40,413 nt of DNA from Gemmataceae bacterium (GTDB lineage: Bacteria > Planctomycetota > Planctomycetia > Gemmatales > Gemmataceae): contig SHZZ01000033.1 in the NCBI GenBank assembly GCA_009692005.1, positions 1 to 40,413 on the forward strand, in the 5' to 3' direction. The position numbers and the translations under genes were made by a program. The notes below the pieces were generated by a model. The model searched no databases. It was not told the DNA's origin and saw only the letters and a program-made list of their open reading frames with translations. Below, in pieces: positions 9,214-16,844 of this stretch (position 1 is the stretch's first letter; each line of letters opens with the position of its first letter).

Positions 9214-10191
9214 CTATTTTTGTTCCAGCCCGGGAGGGATGGGCGGCTCCTGAATGGTGGCCAAAGAACGCAACACCGCGGGGTCGATTCCGCCAGGAAG
9301 AAATCTCACCGATCCGTCCGCCAGCAAACCATAAGCGCCTCCGGTGTGACAACCGCCAAAAGGCAAACCGGGGCCAATGCACTTGCTTGCCTGCATGGGA
9401 ATGAAACGCAGTGTGGGTTCCCCGGCGGCCATCCATGGTCCGTTTTGATGATTGGATTCCATGGCCTGGAGAATGTTTCCCATCCCGCGGGTGAAATCCT
9501 TTAAGCGGAAAACCCGGTTGTGGTTGAAGTAACCGCTTTGTGCATCGACCGTTTCCTGAATAGCGGAATCCTGTCCCAGACCGGAAATCCCCAGGTAGGC
9601 AGTGCAGCTTTCGCCATTAACCGCACGGTCCTTGGTAACGGCGGGGCAAAGGTAATGGCCAATCCGCTGCCTTGCCACCGCGGCGTTGTTGGCGGAATTC
9701 CAGGCGGAAGCATAATCAATTTGTGTGGAAACTCCCGCTGCCACTTTGCGGCTTCGCGCATCGAGAAAAATAGGATCTGCCAGCCAACTCAAGCACTGAT
9801 TCACTGCCAGGCCTTTTTGATCCAGGGACGGCCTGGGAAACAGTTCGCCATTAGCATCGAAATACAAACTGGTGGAGTGGCCCAAGGCGCGCAAATGGTT
9901 GGCGCAGTTCAACCTGGCGCTGGATTCCCACAGGGTAGCCAAGGTCACCCAGAAAAAACCGAGCAGGGTAAAAAGAATTCCAAAGCCGCCAAAAACCATG
10001 GCTGCCATGGCAGGTAACCGGCCGGGAATTTCCTTCCCAGTTTCGTTAATCCCGCGCAAGGCATAAAAACCCAAGGCCAATGCGGGAATGCCCAGCAGAG
10101 CCTGAAAAGGCACCGCCAGCAACCCCAGGAGAAAAGCAAACCAGGCTAACAGCGTGTGGCGCAAAGGAACCCCTTTTACATTCCGGCCCAA
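9214..10191 (-). CDS. DUF1559-like protein with N-terminal membrane segments (H-X9-DG type)
   Basis: The 325-residue protein begins with two hydrophobic blocks (about residues 12-45 and 62-90) that resemble a DUF4190-type membrane module. A DUF1559-like body follows: CANHLRALGHSTSLYFDANG, a YLGISGLG segment, and a C-terminal HTGGAYGLLADG motif. That last motif is the histidine, nine residues, DG signature known at the end of planctomycete DUF1559 proteins. Typical DUF1559 proteins start with a pilin-like methylation leader; here it is replaced by the two-helix module. The start is a TTG directly after the glpD stop (TAATTG), with GGGGTAGAG just upstream inside glpD. Translational coupling is therefore likely. 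Its function is unknown and no link to glycerol metabolism is evident beyond position. Confidence 0.8.
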   Translation of the reverse strand: MGRNVKGVPLRHTLLAWFAFLLGLLAVPFQALLGIPALALGFYALRGINETGKEIPGRLPAMAAMVFGGFGILFTLLGFFWVTLATLWESSARLNCANHLRALGHSTSLYFDANGELFPRPSLDQKGLAVNQCLSWLADPIFLDARSRKVAAGVSTQIDYASAWNSANNAAVARQRIGHYLCPAVTKDRAVNGESCTAYLGISGLGQDSAIQETVDAQSGYFNHNRVFRLKDFTRGMGNILQAMESNHQNGPWMAAGEPTLRFIPMQASKCIGPGLPFGGCHTGGAYGLLADGSVRFLPGGIDPAVLRSLATIQEPPIPPGLEQK

Positions 10192-11718
10192 TTACTCTAC
10201 CCCGGTAATCTCACGAAGGACTTTTCTCGCCCAGGCCAGTTCCCCTTTGGTAGCGAGCAGGCCCAGGCGAGTCCGCTGGAACAAGAAGTCGCCGCCAGTA
10301 TGCGCCATCTCTTCTTTTTGCTGAAAGAGAAATTCCCCGGCCAGGTCGGGAAATCCGGGAATTACCGGCTCGAGGAAACGGGGTTCCTGGGCCAGGACCG
10401 CGGCCACCCTTCTCGCCCGCGTTCCATAACGGCTGAGCAAATGGGCTCCAGGCTCGTTATTGACCCCGTAGCGCCATTTCAATTCCAAAAGCCCTTGTCG
10501 AAAAAACACCTCTTTGCGAACGCCATGGCCTCCTGCCAGGAGCAAATTTTGGGTTGTGCAAGGTTGTGTATTTCCCAACTTTCGCGAAATGGTGTTGGTA
10601 ATCTCCTCGGCCATCGAACGAAAAGTGGTGAATTTTCCCCCCACTGCGGAAAGAAGCCCGCTGGATCCTTCATGCAAAAGGAATTCCCGCGAGCGGGCCG
10701 CCGGGGAGGCAGCGGAGTTGACTAATGGACGCAGCCCTGCAAACGAGCAAACCGGCGCATCCAAACCCGAAGGAAGCTGAAAAAACGCGTCCACACCCTC
10801 TTGCAAGTAGGCAACATCGTCCGGAGTGGCCTCGACCTTGGAGGGGTCGCTCTTGCAATCGGTGTCGGTGGTTCCAACCAAAGTTTTCCCCATCCAGGGA
10901 ATGATGAAGAAAACTCTGCCATCGCGAGGATGAAGAAGAAGCAAGGCGCCAGGCAAGTTCCAATCAGGGTAAACGAGGTGAATGCCTTTGGTCTGGCTTA
11001 ACAAGTTTGGCCCGGATTCCCCGGCCAGTTTCCTGATTGAATCGCACCAGGGGCCAGTGGCATTGAGAACGGCCCGTGCTTGCAATTCCCCCTCCTTACC
11101 GGAAAGCAAATCGCGGACGCGCAGGCGTGAAACCCTTCCAGGAAAAATATCAAGGGACGCCACCTCCGCGTGGTTGACCAGCCTGGCCCCTTGCTGAGAA
11201 GCCGATATTAACACTTCCAGGCAGAGACGGGAGTCGTCCATTTGCGCGTCAAAGAAGGACAAGCAACCGGCGGGCAACATCTTCCAAGGGATTTTCAATT
11301 TCCCCACATCCCAAGGAGAGAGCGCTTTGCTGGATTGGATATTCCACGGCCCTGCCAAAAGGTCGTAAAGCTTCAACCCGGCCCGCCATTTCCACGGCGG
11401 CACCCGCGAGCCGGGAAACAGAGGCAGGAAAAAAGGGAGTGGTCGCACCAGATGCGGCGCGTTTCGCAGCAATCTGCCCCGTTCACGCAGAGACTCGTAG
11501 ACCAGTGAGAACTGGCCCCGCTCGAGGTAGCGCAGCCCTCCATGAATGAGCTTGGAGGAAATGCCCGAGGTGCCCGAGCCAAAATCGTTCTTCTCAATCA
11601 GGACGGTTTTCAACCCGCGCCGGGTGGCATCGAGGGCGACGCCAGCCCCGGTGATGCCTCCGCCGATAACCGCCAGGTCAAAAATCCCATCGGCCAATCT
11701 TTGGAAATCCCTGATCAT
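10192..11718 (-). CDS. glpD: FAD-dependent glycerol-3-phosphate dehydrogenase
   Basis: The 508-residue protein oxidises sn-glycerol 3-phosphate to dihydroxyacetone phosphate at the membrane and passes electrons to quinone. It shows the FAD dinucleotide-binding motif AVIGGGITGAG (residues 16-26), the family block SSKLIHGGLRYLE at about 57-69, and the C-terminal DAO_C region (about residues 390-505). Its length fits aerobic GlpD. The frame is open to 11784, but the ATG at 11718 matches the normal family N-terminus (MIRDFQRL) and lies just ahead of the FAD motif. Its ribosome binding site is weak. It is divergent from the GYF-protease gene, and a DUF1559-like gene is coupled to its 3' end. No glpF or glpK is in the window. 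Confidence 0.95.
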   Translation of the reverse strand: MIRDFQRLADGIFDLAVIGGGITGAGVALDATRRGLKTVLIEKNDFGSGTSGISSKLIHGGLRYLERGQFSLVYESLRERGRLLRNAPHLVRPLPFFLPLFPGSRVPPWKWRAGLKLYDLLAGPWNIQSSKALSPWDVGKLKIPWKMLPAGCLSFFDAQMDDSRLCLEVLISASQQGARLVNHAEVASLDIFPGRVSRLRVRDLLSGKEGELQARAVLNATGPWCDSIRKLAGESGPNLLSQTKGIHLVYPDWNLPGALLLLHPRDGRVFFIIPWMGKTLVGTTDTDCKSDPSKVEATPDDVAYLQEGVDAFFQLPSGLDAPVCSFAGLRPLVNSAASPAARSREFLLHEGSSGLLSAVGGKFTTFRSMAEEITNTISRKLGNTQPCTTQNLLLAGGHGVRKEVFFRQGLLELKWRYGVNNEPGAHLLSRYGTRARRVAAVLAQEPRFLEPVIPGFPDLAGEFLFQQKEEMAHTGGDFLFQRTRLGLLATKGELAWARKVLREITGVE

Positions 11719-11849
11719 GAAGGAATATTCTGCCACCCTGGGGAAAAATGACCAATGCCACCTTGGTTGAATTCCTTTCCCCACAAGCAGAATCGGGTAA
11801 TGGTTTTTCTTGAAATAAGGAGGTCAGCCAGGGTAAAATCTTCTTATCC

Positions 11850-14183
11850 ATGGAACCTTCCAACGCCAGATACTGGTTGTTTGAACCGGGCAAACCGACG
11901 CGGGGCCCTTATACCCTGATCCAGATTCAGGGCTTGGAAAAAAACACCGTCTTGTCGCCAAAAACTCATCTCTGCCTGGTGGGAGAAACGGCTTGGAAAC
12001 CCATGAAACTTATTTTAGGGGGAAGCCCGCCTTGTCCATTGAAAGTGCAAGCGCAGCCAGTGGTGGAACCTGTTAAAACCCCTGAAGCTGGCGAACCGGC
12101 CTCCCCTGCGCCACCTCCCCTGCCCGACTTGAATACACACGAAACCCCGCCGCCTCTGCCAGGAAGCCTTAATAACCAGGACCTTATCTGGAAATGGGGG
12201 CCCATCGGCGCTGTGGCAATCCTACTCCTTCTAGGTATTTCCATTTCTTCAATCGACAAAAGCTCAAGGCCGCACGCCGTTTCCGGTTTGGAGGAAATTA
12301 AGAAAAAGGAGCTGCAAACCCGGCAAGAACTGGAATTGAAATTGCTGGGCCATAGAAAACTGTGGTGGGAAGTCAAAAGCGAGGTTCTCGAAAAAACCTT
12401 GAAAGTTCTGGCTTCCAGCGAATCTGCCAAGGCGCTTGGCAACGCCGACCAGGATGGCCCATCCATGGCAGAAGAAAAAACCAGGAAATACCTGGTCGAG
12501 CGCCGCGGTCAGGCGCTGTTGAAAAAAGCAAAATCCCTCCTCGAGGACCTGCCGGATTCCGCCCTGCAGGAATTCCGGGAAAAAACCCAAGACGATGCCC
12601 GGATGGAAAACACTTTTTTGGACTGGATGACTTTAGAAGGGCTGCGGGATTTTGGTTATCTCACGCGCATTTGGCAAGAACAGGGAAAGGAACCGCTTCA
12701 TTCATCGGAAGAAGCGGCGGTGTTTTTGAAAAACTCTGGCAAACCAAGCCTGGATAAACCGATCCAGGTAGAGAGGCTGAGAGGAAAACCGGGCCTGCGA
12801 ATTCAGTTCGGCGCCTTGAGTTTTGCAGAGGAAGTGGAAATCAGCTTGCCCACGGGAATAGTAGCCGGGCCTTTTTTCCGTTTGTGTAAATTACTTGGGC
12901 GAAAAGGGAGTGATGCTGACACCCTGACCTGCCAGGTGGAAAACTCCAGGTTTCAAGCCGATTTCTGGCCGGGTTTGCAGGCCTATTTGGAAAAGGGCCA
13001 GGCCAGGCCATGGGCCTACTCCCTCTTCCGCGATTCCCACCAGCAGGCCTGCCTGGCGCTAGCCACGGGGCAAGCCGCCGAGATTCCGGACAAGTACGCG
13101 GTCTCGGGAAAAGAAAAACTACCCCTCAAGGATTTGTTCGCCAAACTCTCCCCCTCAGTGCCCTTAATAATCAATCACGGCAGCGGCAGCGGCTCGGGAA
13201 TCCTGGTGGAATTTAGCGGCAGAATGTTTGTCATTACCAACCGCCATGTGGTGGCGGGCATGGGAAATCGCGGCTTGACGGTTCGCTTTCTCAAAGGGAC
13301 GGAACCCGGCAAGGAAACCCACTGGGATGTCGGCCCCAGCCTGGCCAAGGTTGTCCATCATCACCGCACCGCCGACCTGGCTCTGATTGACATCAACGGC
13401 GCCAGGAAAATGCTTGAAGAGCAGGAAATCAAACCTGTAGTCATCTCCCCGAGGAAATACACCCCGGCAGTGGGCGAGGAAGTTTTCGCCATCGGCCACC
13501 CAGGCGGAGGCAAAGAAATCCTGACCCGGACCCTGACACACGGCATCGTTTCCGCGGTGGGAAGGAAAATGGAGAACTCCAACTACTTGCAAGTGACAGT
13601 GCCTTTGAATCCGGGCAACAGCGGCGGGCCGCTATTCGATTACTTTGGCCGGGTCGTGGGCGTAAACACCATGATCATAAGGAAAAGCCAGGACCGCGGA
13701 GGAATCGCCCTGGAGGCTTTAAACTTTGCTTTGGGAATTCCATATGTCCATGAAATTCTGGATGCTGCAAAAACCAGCCCTTCCAACGAGGAAACCGAAC
13801 CGGGAAAAGCCGACATTGCTCAGGCCACGGGGAAAATGATGCAGGGTGTTTCCTTCCTAGCCAAGCAGGGTTACAAACCGCTAAACGGCACCCTGGATTC
13901 CAGCACCAAGACCTACCAGATTCCTCCCGGGGGAAAGGCGCAAATGGAATTTGATAGCGGCGGCGCCATACGCCTGGCAATTGCCGGCGGGTGCGCCGGC
14001 GCCAAAGACATCGACTTCCTCGTCATTCATTCTGAAAACAACAAATACCTGGCCATCGAAGAAGAGGTGAGCGACCAACCGAACCTGCTCTTCACCAACC
14101 CCGACAAGGGCCTCTTGACGGTAATTCTTTACAACCCGACGGAAACGGCGGCCGCGGTCGCCATTTCCCTGCATAAAAAATAG
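11850..14183 (+). CDS. GYF_2 domain, transmembrane segment and trypsin-like (S1C) serine protease fusion
   Basis: The 777-residue protein has three parts. Residues 5-60 form a GYF_2-like domain (YWLFEPGKPTRGPYTLIQIQ and later WKPMKLI), which in known proteins binds proline-rich peptides. A proline-rich linker leads to one transmembrane helix at about 116-135. The C-terminal half is a DegP/HtrA-like trypsin fold with a full catalytic triad: His466 in TNRHVV, Asp509 in TADLAL, Ser591 in NPGNSGGP. A last beta-rich stretch (about 685-777) lacks PDZ features, unlike DegP. The topology suggests a cytoplasmic GYF domain and a protease outside the membrane, which could link intracellular sensing to envelope proteolysis (inference). 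The ATG at 11850 lacks a close Shine-Dalgarno; AAGGAGG lies 26 nt upstream. Confidence 0.9.
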   Translation: MEPSNARYWLFEPGKPTRGPYTLIQIQGLEKNTVLSPKTHLCLVGETAWKPMKLILGGSPPCPLKVQAQPVVEPVKTPEAGEPASPAPPPLPDLNTHETPPPLPGSLNNQDLIWKWGPIGAVAILLLLGISISSIDKSSRPHAVSGLEEIKKKELQTRQELELKLLGHRKLWWEVKSEVLEKTLKVLASSESAKALGNADQDGPSMAEEKTRKYLVERRGQALLKKAKSLLEDLPDSALQEFREKTQDDARMENTFLDWMTLEGLRDFGYLTRIWQEQGKEPLHSSEEAAVFLKNSGKPSLDKPIQVERLRGKPGLRIQFGALSFAEEVEISLPTGIVAGPFFRLCKLLGRKGSDADTLTCQVENSRFQADFWPGLQAYLEKGQARPWAYSLFRDSHQQACLALATGQAAEIPDKYAVSGKEKLPLKDLFAKLSPSVPLIINHGSGSGSGILVEFSGRMFVITNRHVVAGMGNRGLTVRFLKGTEPGKETHWDVGPSLAKVVHHHRTADLALIDINGARKMLEEQEIKPVVISPRKYTPAVGEEVFAIGHPGGGKEILTRTLTHGIVSAVGRKMENSNYLQVTVPLNPGNSGGPLFDYFGRVVGVNTMIIRKSQDRGGIALEALNFALGIPYVHEILDAAKTSPSNEETEPGKADIAQATGKMMQGVSFLAKQGYKPLNGTLDSSTKTYQIPPGGKAQMEFDSGGAIRLAIAGGCAGAKDIDFLVIHSENNKYLAIEEEVSDQPNLLFTNPDKGLLTVILYNPTETAAAVAISLHKK

Positions 14184-14186
14184 GCC

Positions 14187-14918
14187 TTACTCCCCTTTAA
14201 GTTTCTTGGCCAACGCTTGAATCAGTTTTTTGCTTTCATCCCGCGCCTGATTAAACCTCTCCACGGTAGGATTGGGCTTTTTCAAATAATCGAGAATAAC
14301 AGCCTCGGCGTCCATGAACTCCTGGCAAGCGCGCGCCACTTTCGCCGCGATACCGTGCGGAATTGTGGTCACGCCATTCAGGTCAGCATGGATAATATCG
14401 CCCGGGTGAATGGTCACCCCGCCGATATGCACCGTCACCCCCACATCCAAAATCTGGCAATAGCCATGCGCGCAAACGGTTCCGCCGGTAAAGACGGGGA
14501 AATTAAGTGTGGCAACCTGATCGAGGTCGCGGCCCGTGCCGCTTGTAATCAAGCCCACCGCCCCAAAGGTTTTGTAAGTGGTGCACATGATTTCGCCGAA
14601 GGTGGCGGCAGTGGAGGGATCATCGAGGTCCTGAAAAACCACCACCGGCGGGCCGGGCAGTTTCCTGAAATCCTCGAGTTGCGCCGACATGCCGCCGTAG
14701 ACATTGCCCCCCCGGGGGGGCGCGCCAGCGCGAAAAGTCGCGGTGCTGGCGTATCCCACCATGGGGGGCAGCTTGGGGTAACAGGCGGCGATGCGCCGGT
14801 CCATGTAACCCGCTGTCCATGGGCGCAGGTCGCATAACTCCACCACATTGCAAACGGTCGGGGTGTCGAATTTTCTTAACAGGGCCAATTCTTCCTTCGA
14901 AAGAATTTCCAGAGTCAT
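14187..14918 (-). CDS. RraA-like / HMG aldolase family protein
   Basis: The 243-residue protein belongs to the RraA-like fold (formerly annotated as dimethylmenaquinone methyltransferase). It has the metal-binding/active-site segment LITSGTGRDLDQV and a late block, GDIIHADLNGVTTIPHG, that matches the family. Members include 4-hydroxy-4-methyl-2-oxoglutarate and oxaloacetate-decarboxylating aldolases as well as the RNase E inhibitor RraA. The C-terminal extension (about residues 200-243) and the HGYCQILDVGVTVHIGGV region fit the aldolase-like members better than true RraA. It converges on the protease gene with only 3 nt between stop codons and no terminator between them. The physiological substrate is unknown. 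Confidence 0.85.
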   Translation of the reverse strand: MTLEILSKEELALLRKFDTPTVCNVVELCDLRPWTAGYMDRRIAACYPKLPPMVGYASTATFRAGAPPRGGNVYGGMSAQLEDFRKLPGPPVVVFQDLDDPSTAATFGEIMCTTYKTFGAVGLITSGTGRDLDQVATLNFPVFTGGTVCAHGYCQILDVGVTVHIGGVTIHPGDIIHADLNGVTTIPHGIAAKVARACQEFMDAEAVILDYLKKPNPTVERFNQARDESKKLIQALAKKLKGE

Positions 14919-15281
14919 GCTTTCCTCGCTTTATTTAAGGGTAGTAACCGTTCCAGGGCCAGGTTGGAGATCCAAGAAACAGGGCGCTGAGGCGCCCAGC
15001 TCGCCAGTTTATAAGTGTGCAGCTTGAATAACTGTCAGTCGGCGGTTCCTTGGTAATTTCGAAATCCAAATAGCCCCGTGAATGATTACAAAAGGCAAAG
15101 ACCTCGAATACCAAATGCCGGAAGGTTTATCAAACAATTTCAGTAAGGGCCTCCCTGTTTACTCGTGTAAAGGGAATTTACCTGTGTCTTTCGGAATACG
15201 GGGCACGGTTTCCCTTTTCCTTTGTCCCTCGCCAGGAAAGCAGGGACAATAATTAGGTTGTTCCTTAAGGGGATGCTTCCG
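14919..15281. other. Intergenic region with a small GC hairpin; divergent upstream regions
   Basis: About 360 bases separate the RraA-like start (minus) from the small membrane protein (plus). A 6-bp hairpin (GGGCGC-TGAG-GCGCCC, 14982-14997) is present. I see no gene, no tRNA-like fold and no convincing promoter hexamers. Confidence 0.4.
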
Positions 15282-15590
15282 ATGATGAATTACCTCCTGG
15301 CAGTATTGTGGCTCCTGATCGGTGCAGGTTTGTTCCTTTATCCCATGTTTACCAATGACCAACGCATGCTGATCCGCCTGGGGGAAGGAACGAAATTTAA
15401 TGCCGGTTGGCTGGCTCTGTTGTTGGCGCTTTGGAATGGGGTTCGCATCTGGTCGAGGTTCTCGCAGGAGGCCCTTGCGCAAAAACAAAGGGAGGTCATG
15501 GTGGAACGGGAAAAACGCCACCAGGAAGAACCCCCGGTAACCAACCCGCAATTCCGTTTCGACAAACCGGAAGACCAGCCAAAGAAATAG
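15282..15590 (+). CDS. Small two-helix membrane protein, unknown function
   Basis: The 102-residue protein has two hydrophobic segments: residues 3-20 (NYLLAVLWLLIGAGLFLY) and about 40-56 (AGWLALLLALWNGVRIW). A charged tail rich in Lys, Arg and Glu follows. The preferred start is the ATG at 15282, about 9 nt after AAGGGG; ATGs at 15273 and 15285 are alternatives. The family is not one I recognise. The next gene starts about 180 nt downstream behind its own candidate promoter, so it is probably transcribed separately from the cytochrome c biogenesis operon. Confidence 0.7.
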   Translation: MMNYLLAVLWLLIGAGLFLYPMFTNDQRMLIRLGEGTKFNAGWLALLLALWNGVRIWSRFSQEALAQKQREVMVEREKRHQEEPPVTNPQFRFDKPEDQPKK

Positions 15591-15719
15591 AGAATGGGAA
15601 ACCTTCCTTTACAGGGGTAATCAGGTTCGCTATAAAACTAGTGCAGGAAGGCGGGAAGTGACGGGGCAGCGAGAACGCTCGACCCGCGTGAACCGCAGCC
15701 AGACTCCCACCCGGATTAT

Positions 15720-15749
15720 TTGACTTAATTCCCTATTATGAAGTAGATA
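15720..15749 (+). promoter_or_regulatory. Candidate promoter of the cytochrome c biogenesis operon
   Basis: TTGACT (5/6 to the -35 consensus) is followed after 18 bases by TAGATA (3/6 to the -10 consensus). This would place the transcript start near 15756, inside a perfect 12-bp palindrome and about 18 nt upstream of the lipoprotein ATG. The -10 match is weak. Confidence 0.3.
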
Positions 15750-15754
15750 CTTGG

Positions 15755-15766
15755 CCCGCCGGCGGG
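15755..15766. promoter_or_regulatory. Perfect 12-bp palindrome overlapping the ribosome binding site
   Basis: CCCGCCGGCGGG is a perfect palindrome that ends 7 nt before the lipoprotein ATG. Its 3' half (GGCGGG) is also the only candidate Shine-Dalgarno sequence. It could be a protein-binding operator or an RNA stem hiding the ribosome binding site. Either role is inference. Confidence 0.4.
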
Positions 15767-15773
15767 AAACAAA

Positions 15774-16844
15774 ATGATATCGCGGAACTGTAATTTATCT
15801 TGGTTGGCGCTGACCCTTGCTTGCGTTTTCCTTCTTGGAGGCTGCCAAAAAGAGGAAATCACTTCTTACGAAGTGAAAAGGCTAGCGCCGCCAGCGGGGT
15901 CAAACAGCGGCCCGGCCCGGATTCTCGGCGGGATCTTCCCGCGCCAGGATGCCACTTGGTTTTTCAAATTGATGGGCCCGGCTGAAACGGTTGCAAAGCA
16001 TCTGGAACCGTTCAACCAATTCATCCGCACCGTGGAATTCTCGCAGCCGGAAGCCACGCCACCCGTTAAATGGGCAACCCCCAACGGTTGGAAAGCCGGC
16101 CCGGCCTCGGATTTGCGCTTCGCCTCATTCCTTTTGGAAGAAGAAGGCGCCATCAAACTCGAACTCACGGTGATCAAGCTGGGAAAAGAATCGGGCGGGT
16201 TGTTGGCTAATGTCAACCGCTGGCGGGACCAAGTTGGCCTCCCCCCCGTGTCGGAAGCCGCTTTGCCTAAGTTGGCTGTGAAAGAAAACATTCACGGGTC
16301 AGATGCCTTCCTGGTTGACTTAACAGGCCCGGGGAAAAAGGGGCCTTCCATGCCCCCGTTTGCAAAAACCAATCCACTGCCCAGGCCTCCGGCGCCAAGT
16401 CCCGAAGGCATGCCTGCAGTCAAGGAATTCCGCAAACCCGGGTCGTGGGAACAGGTGAAGAATTCTCCCCTAAGCGTGGCCACTTTCCGCCTCCAGGATC
16501 AAAAGGGAAAAATGGATGTCACGGTGACGCCGCTTTCTGGCCGGGCGGGGGGTATGGGGGAAAATGTCAACCGCTGGCGTGGGCAAATCGGCTTGCCCCC
16601 ATGGACGGCGGAAGAGTTGCACAAGAACACCCGGAAAATTCAGGCCGGCCCACTGGAAGCCCAATGCGTGGACCTGGAAGGAAGCTCCGGGCCAGGGCAA
16701 GAACGCCTTTTAGGGGCGATTCTTGAGAACGGTAACGACACCTGGTTTATCAAAGCCCGCGGCCCAGCAGAGTTAGCCGCCAGCCAAAAACAGGCGTTTG
16801 AACAATTCGTTTCGTCCTTGCGTTTTGAAGAGGGGAGAAAATGA
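15774..16844 (+). CDS. Lipoprotein with internally duplicated domains, first gene of ccs operon
   Basis: The 356-residue protein starts with a lipoprotein signal peptide ending in LLGGC (lipidated Cys24). The mature part contains two kinds of repeats in mirror order. Segment A (about 47-90, LGGIF...TWFFKLMGPAE...FNQF) matches segment A' (about 309-353, LGAIL...TWFIKARGPAE...FEQF). Segment B (about 97-185, with VNRWRDQVGLPP at 147-158) matches B' (about 219-303, with VNRWRGQIGLPP at 265-276). A proline-rich linker joins B to B'. I do not know the function. The stop overlaps the ResB start by 4 nt (ATGA), so it is translated with the cytochrome c biogenesis genes and may be an assembly or heme-handling accessory (inference). 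Confidence 0.82.
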   Translation: MISRNCNLSWLALTLACVFLLGGCQKEEITSYEVKRLAPPAGSNSGPARILGGIFPRQDATWFFKLMGPAETVAKHLEPFNQFIRTVEFSQPEATPPVKWATPNGWKAGPASDLRFASFLLEEEGAIKLELTVIKLGKESGGLLANVNRWRDQVGLPPVSEAALPKLAVKENIHGSDAFLVDLTGPGKKGPSMPPFAKTNPLPRPPAPSPEGMPAVKEFRKPGSWEQVKNSPLSVATFRLQDQKGKMDVTVTPLSGRAGGMGENVNRWRGQIGLPPWTAEELHKNTRKIQAGPLEAQCVDLEGSSGPGQERLLGAILENGNDTWFIKARGPAELAASQKQAFEQFVSSLRFEEGRK

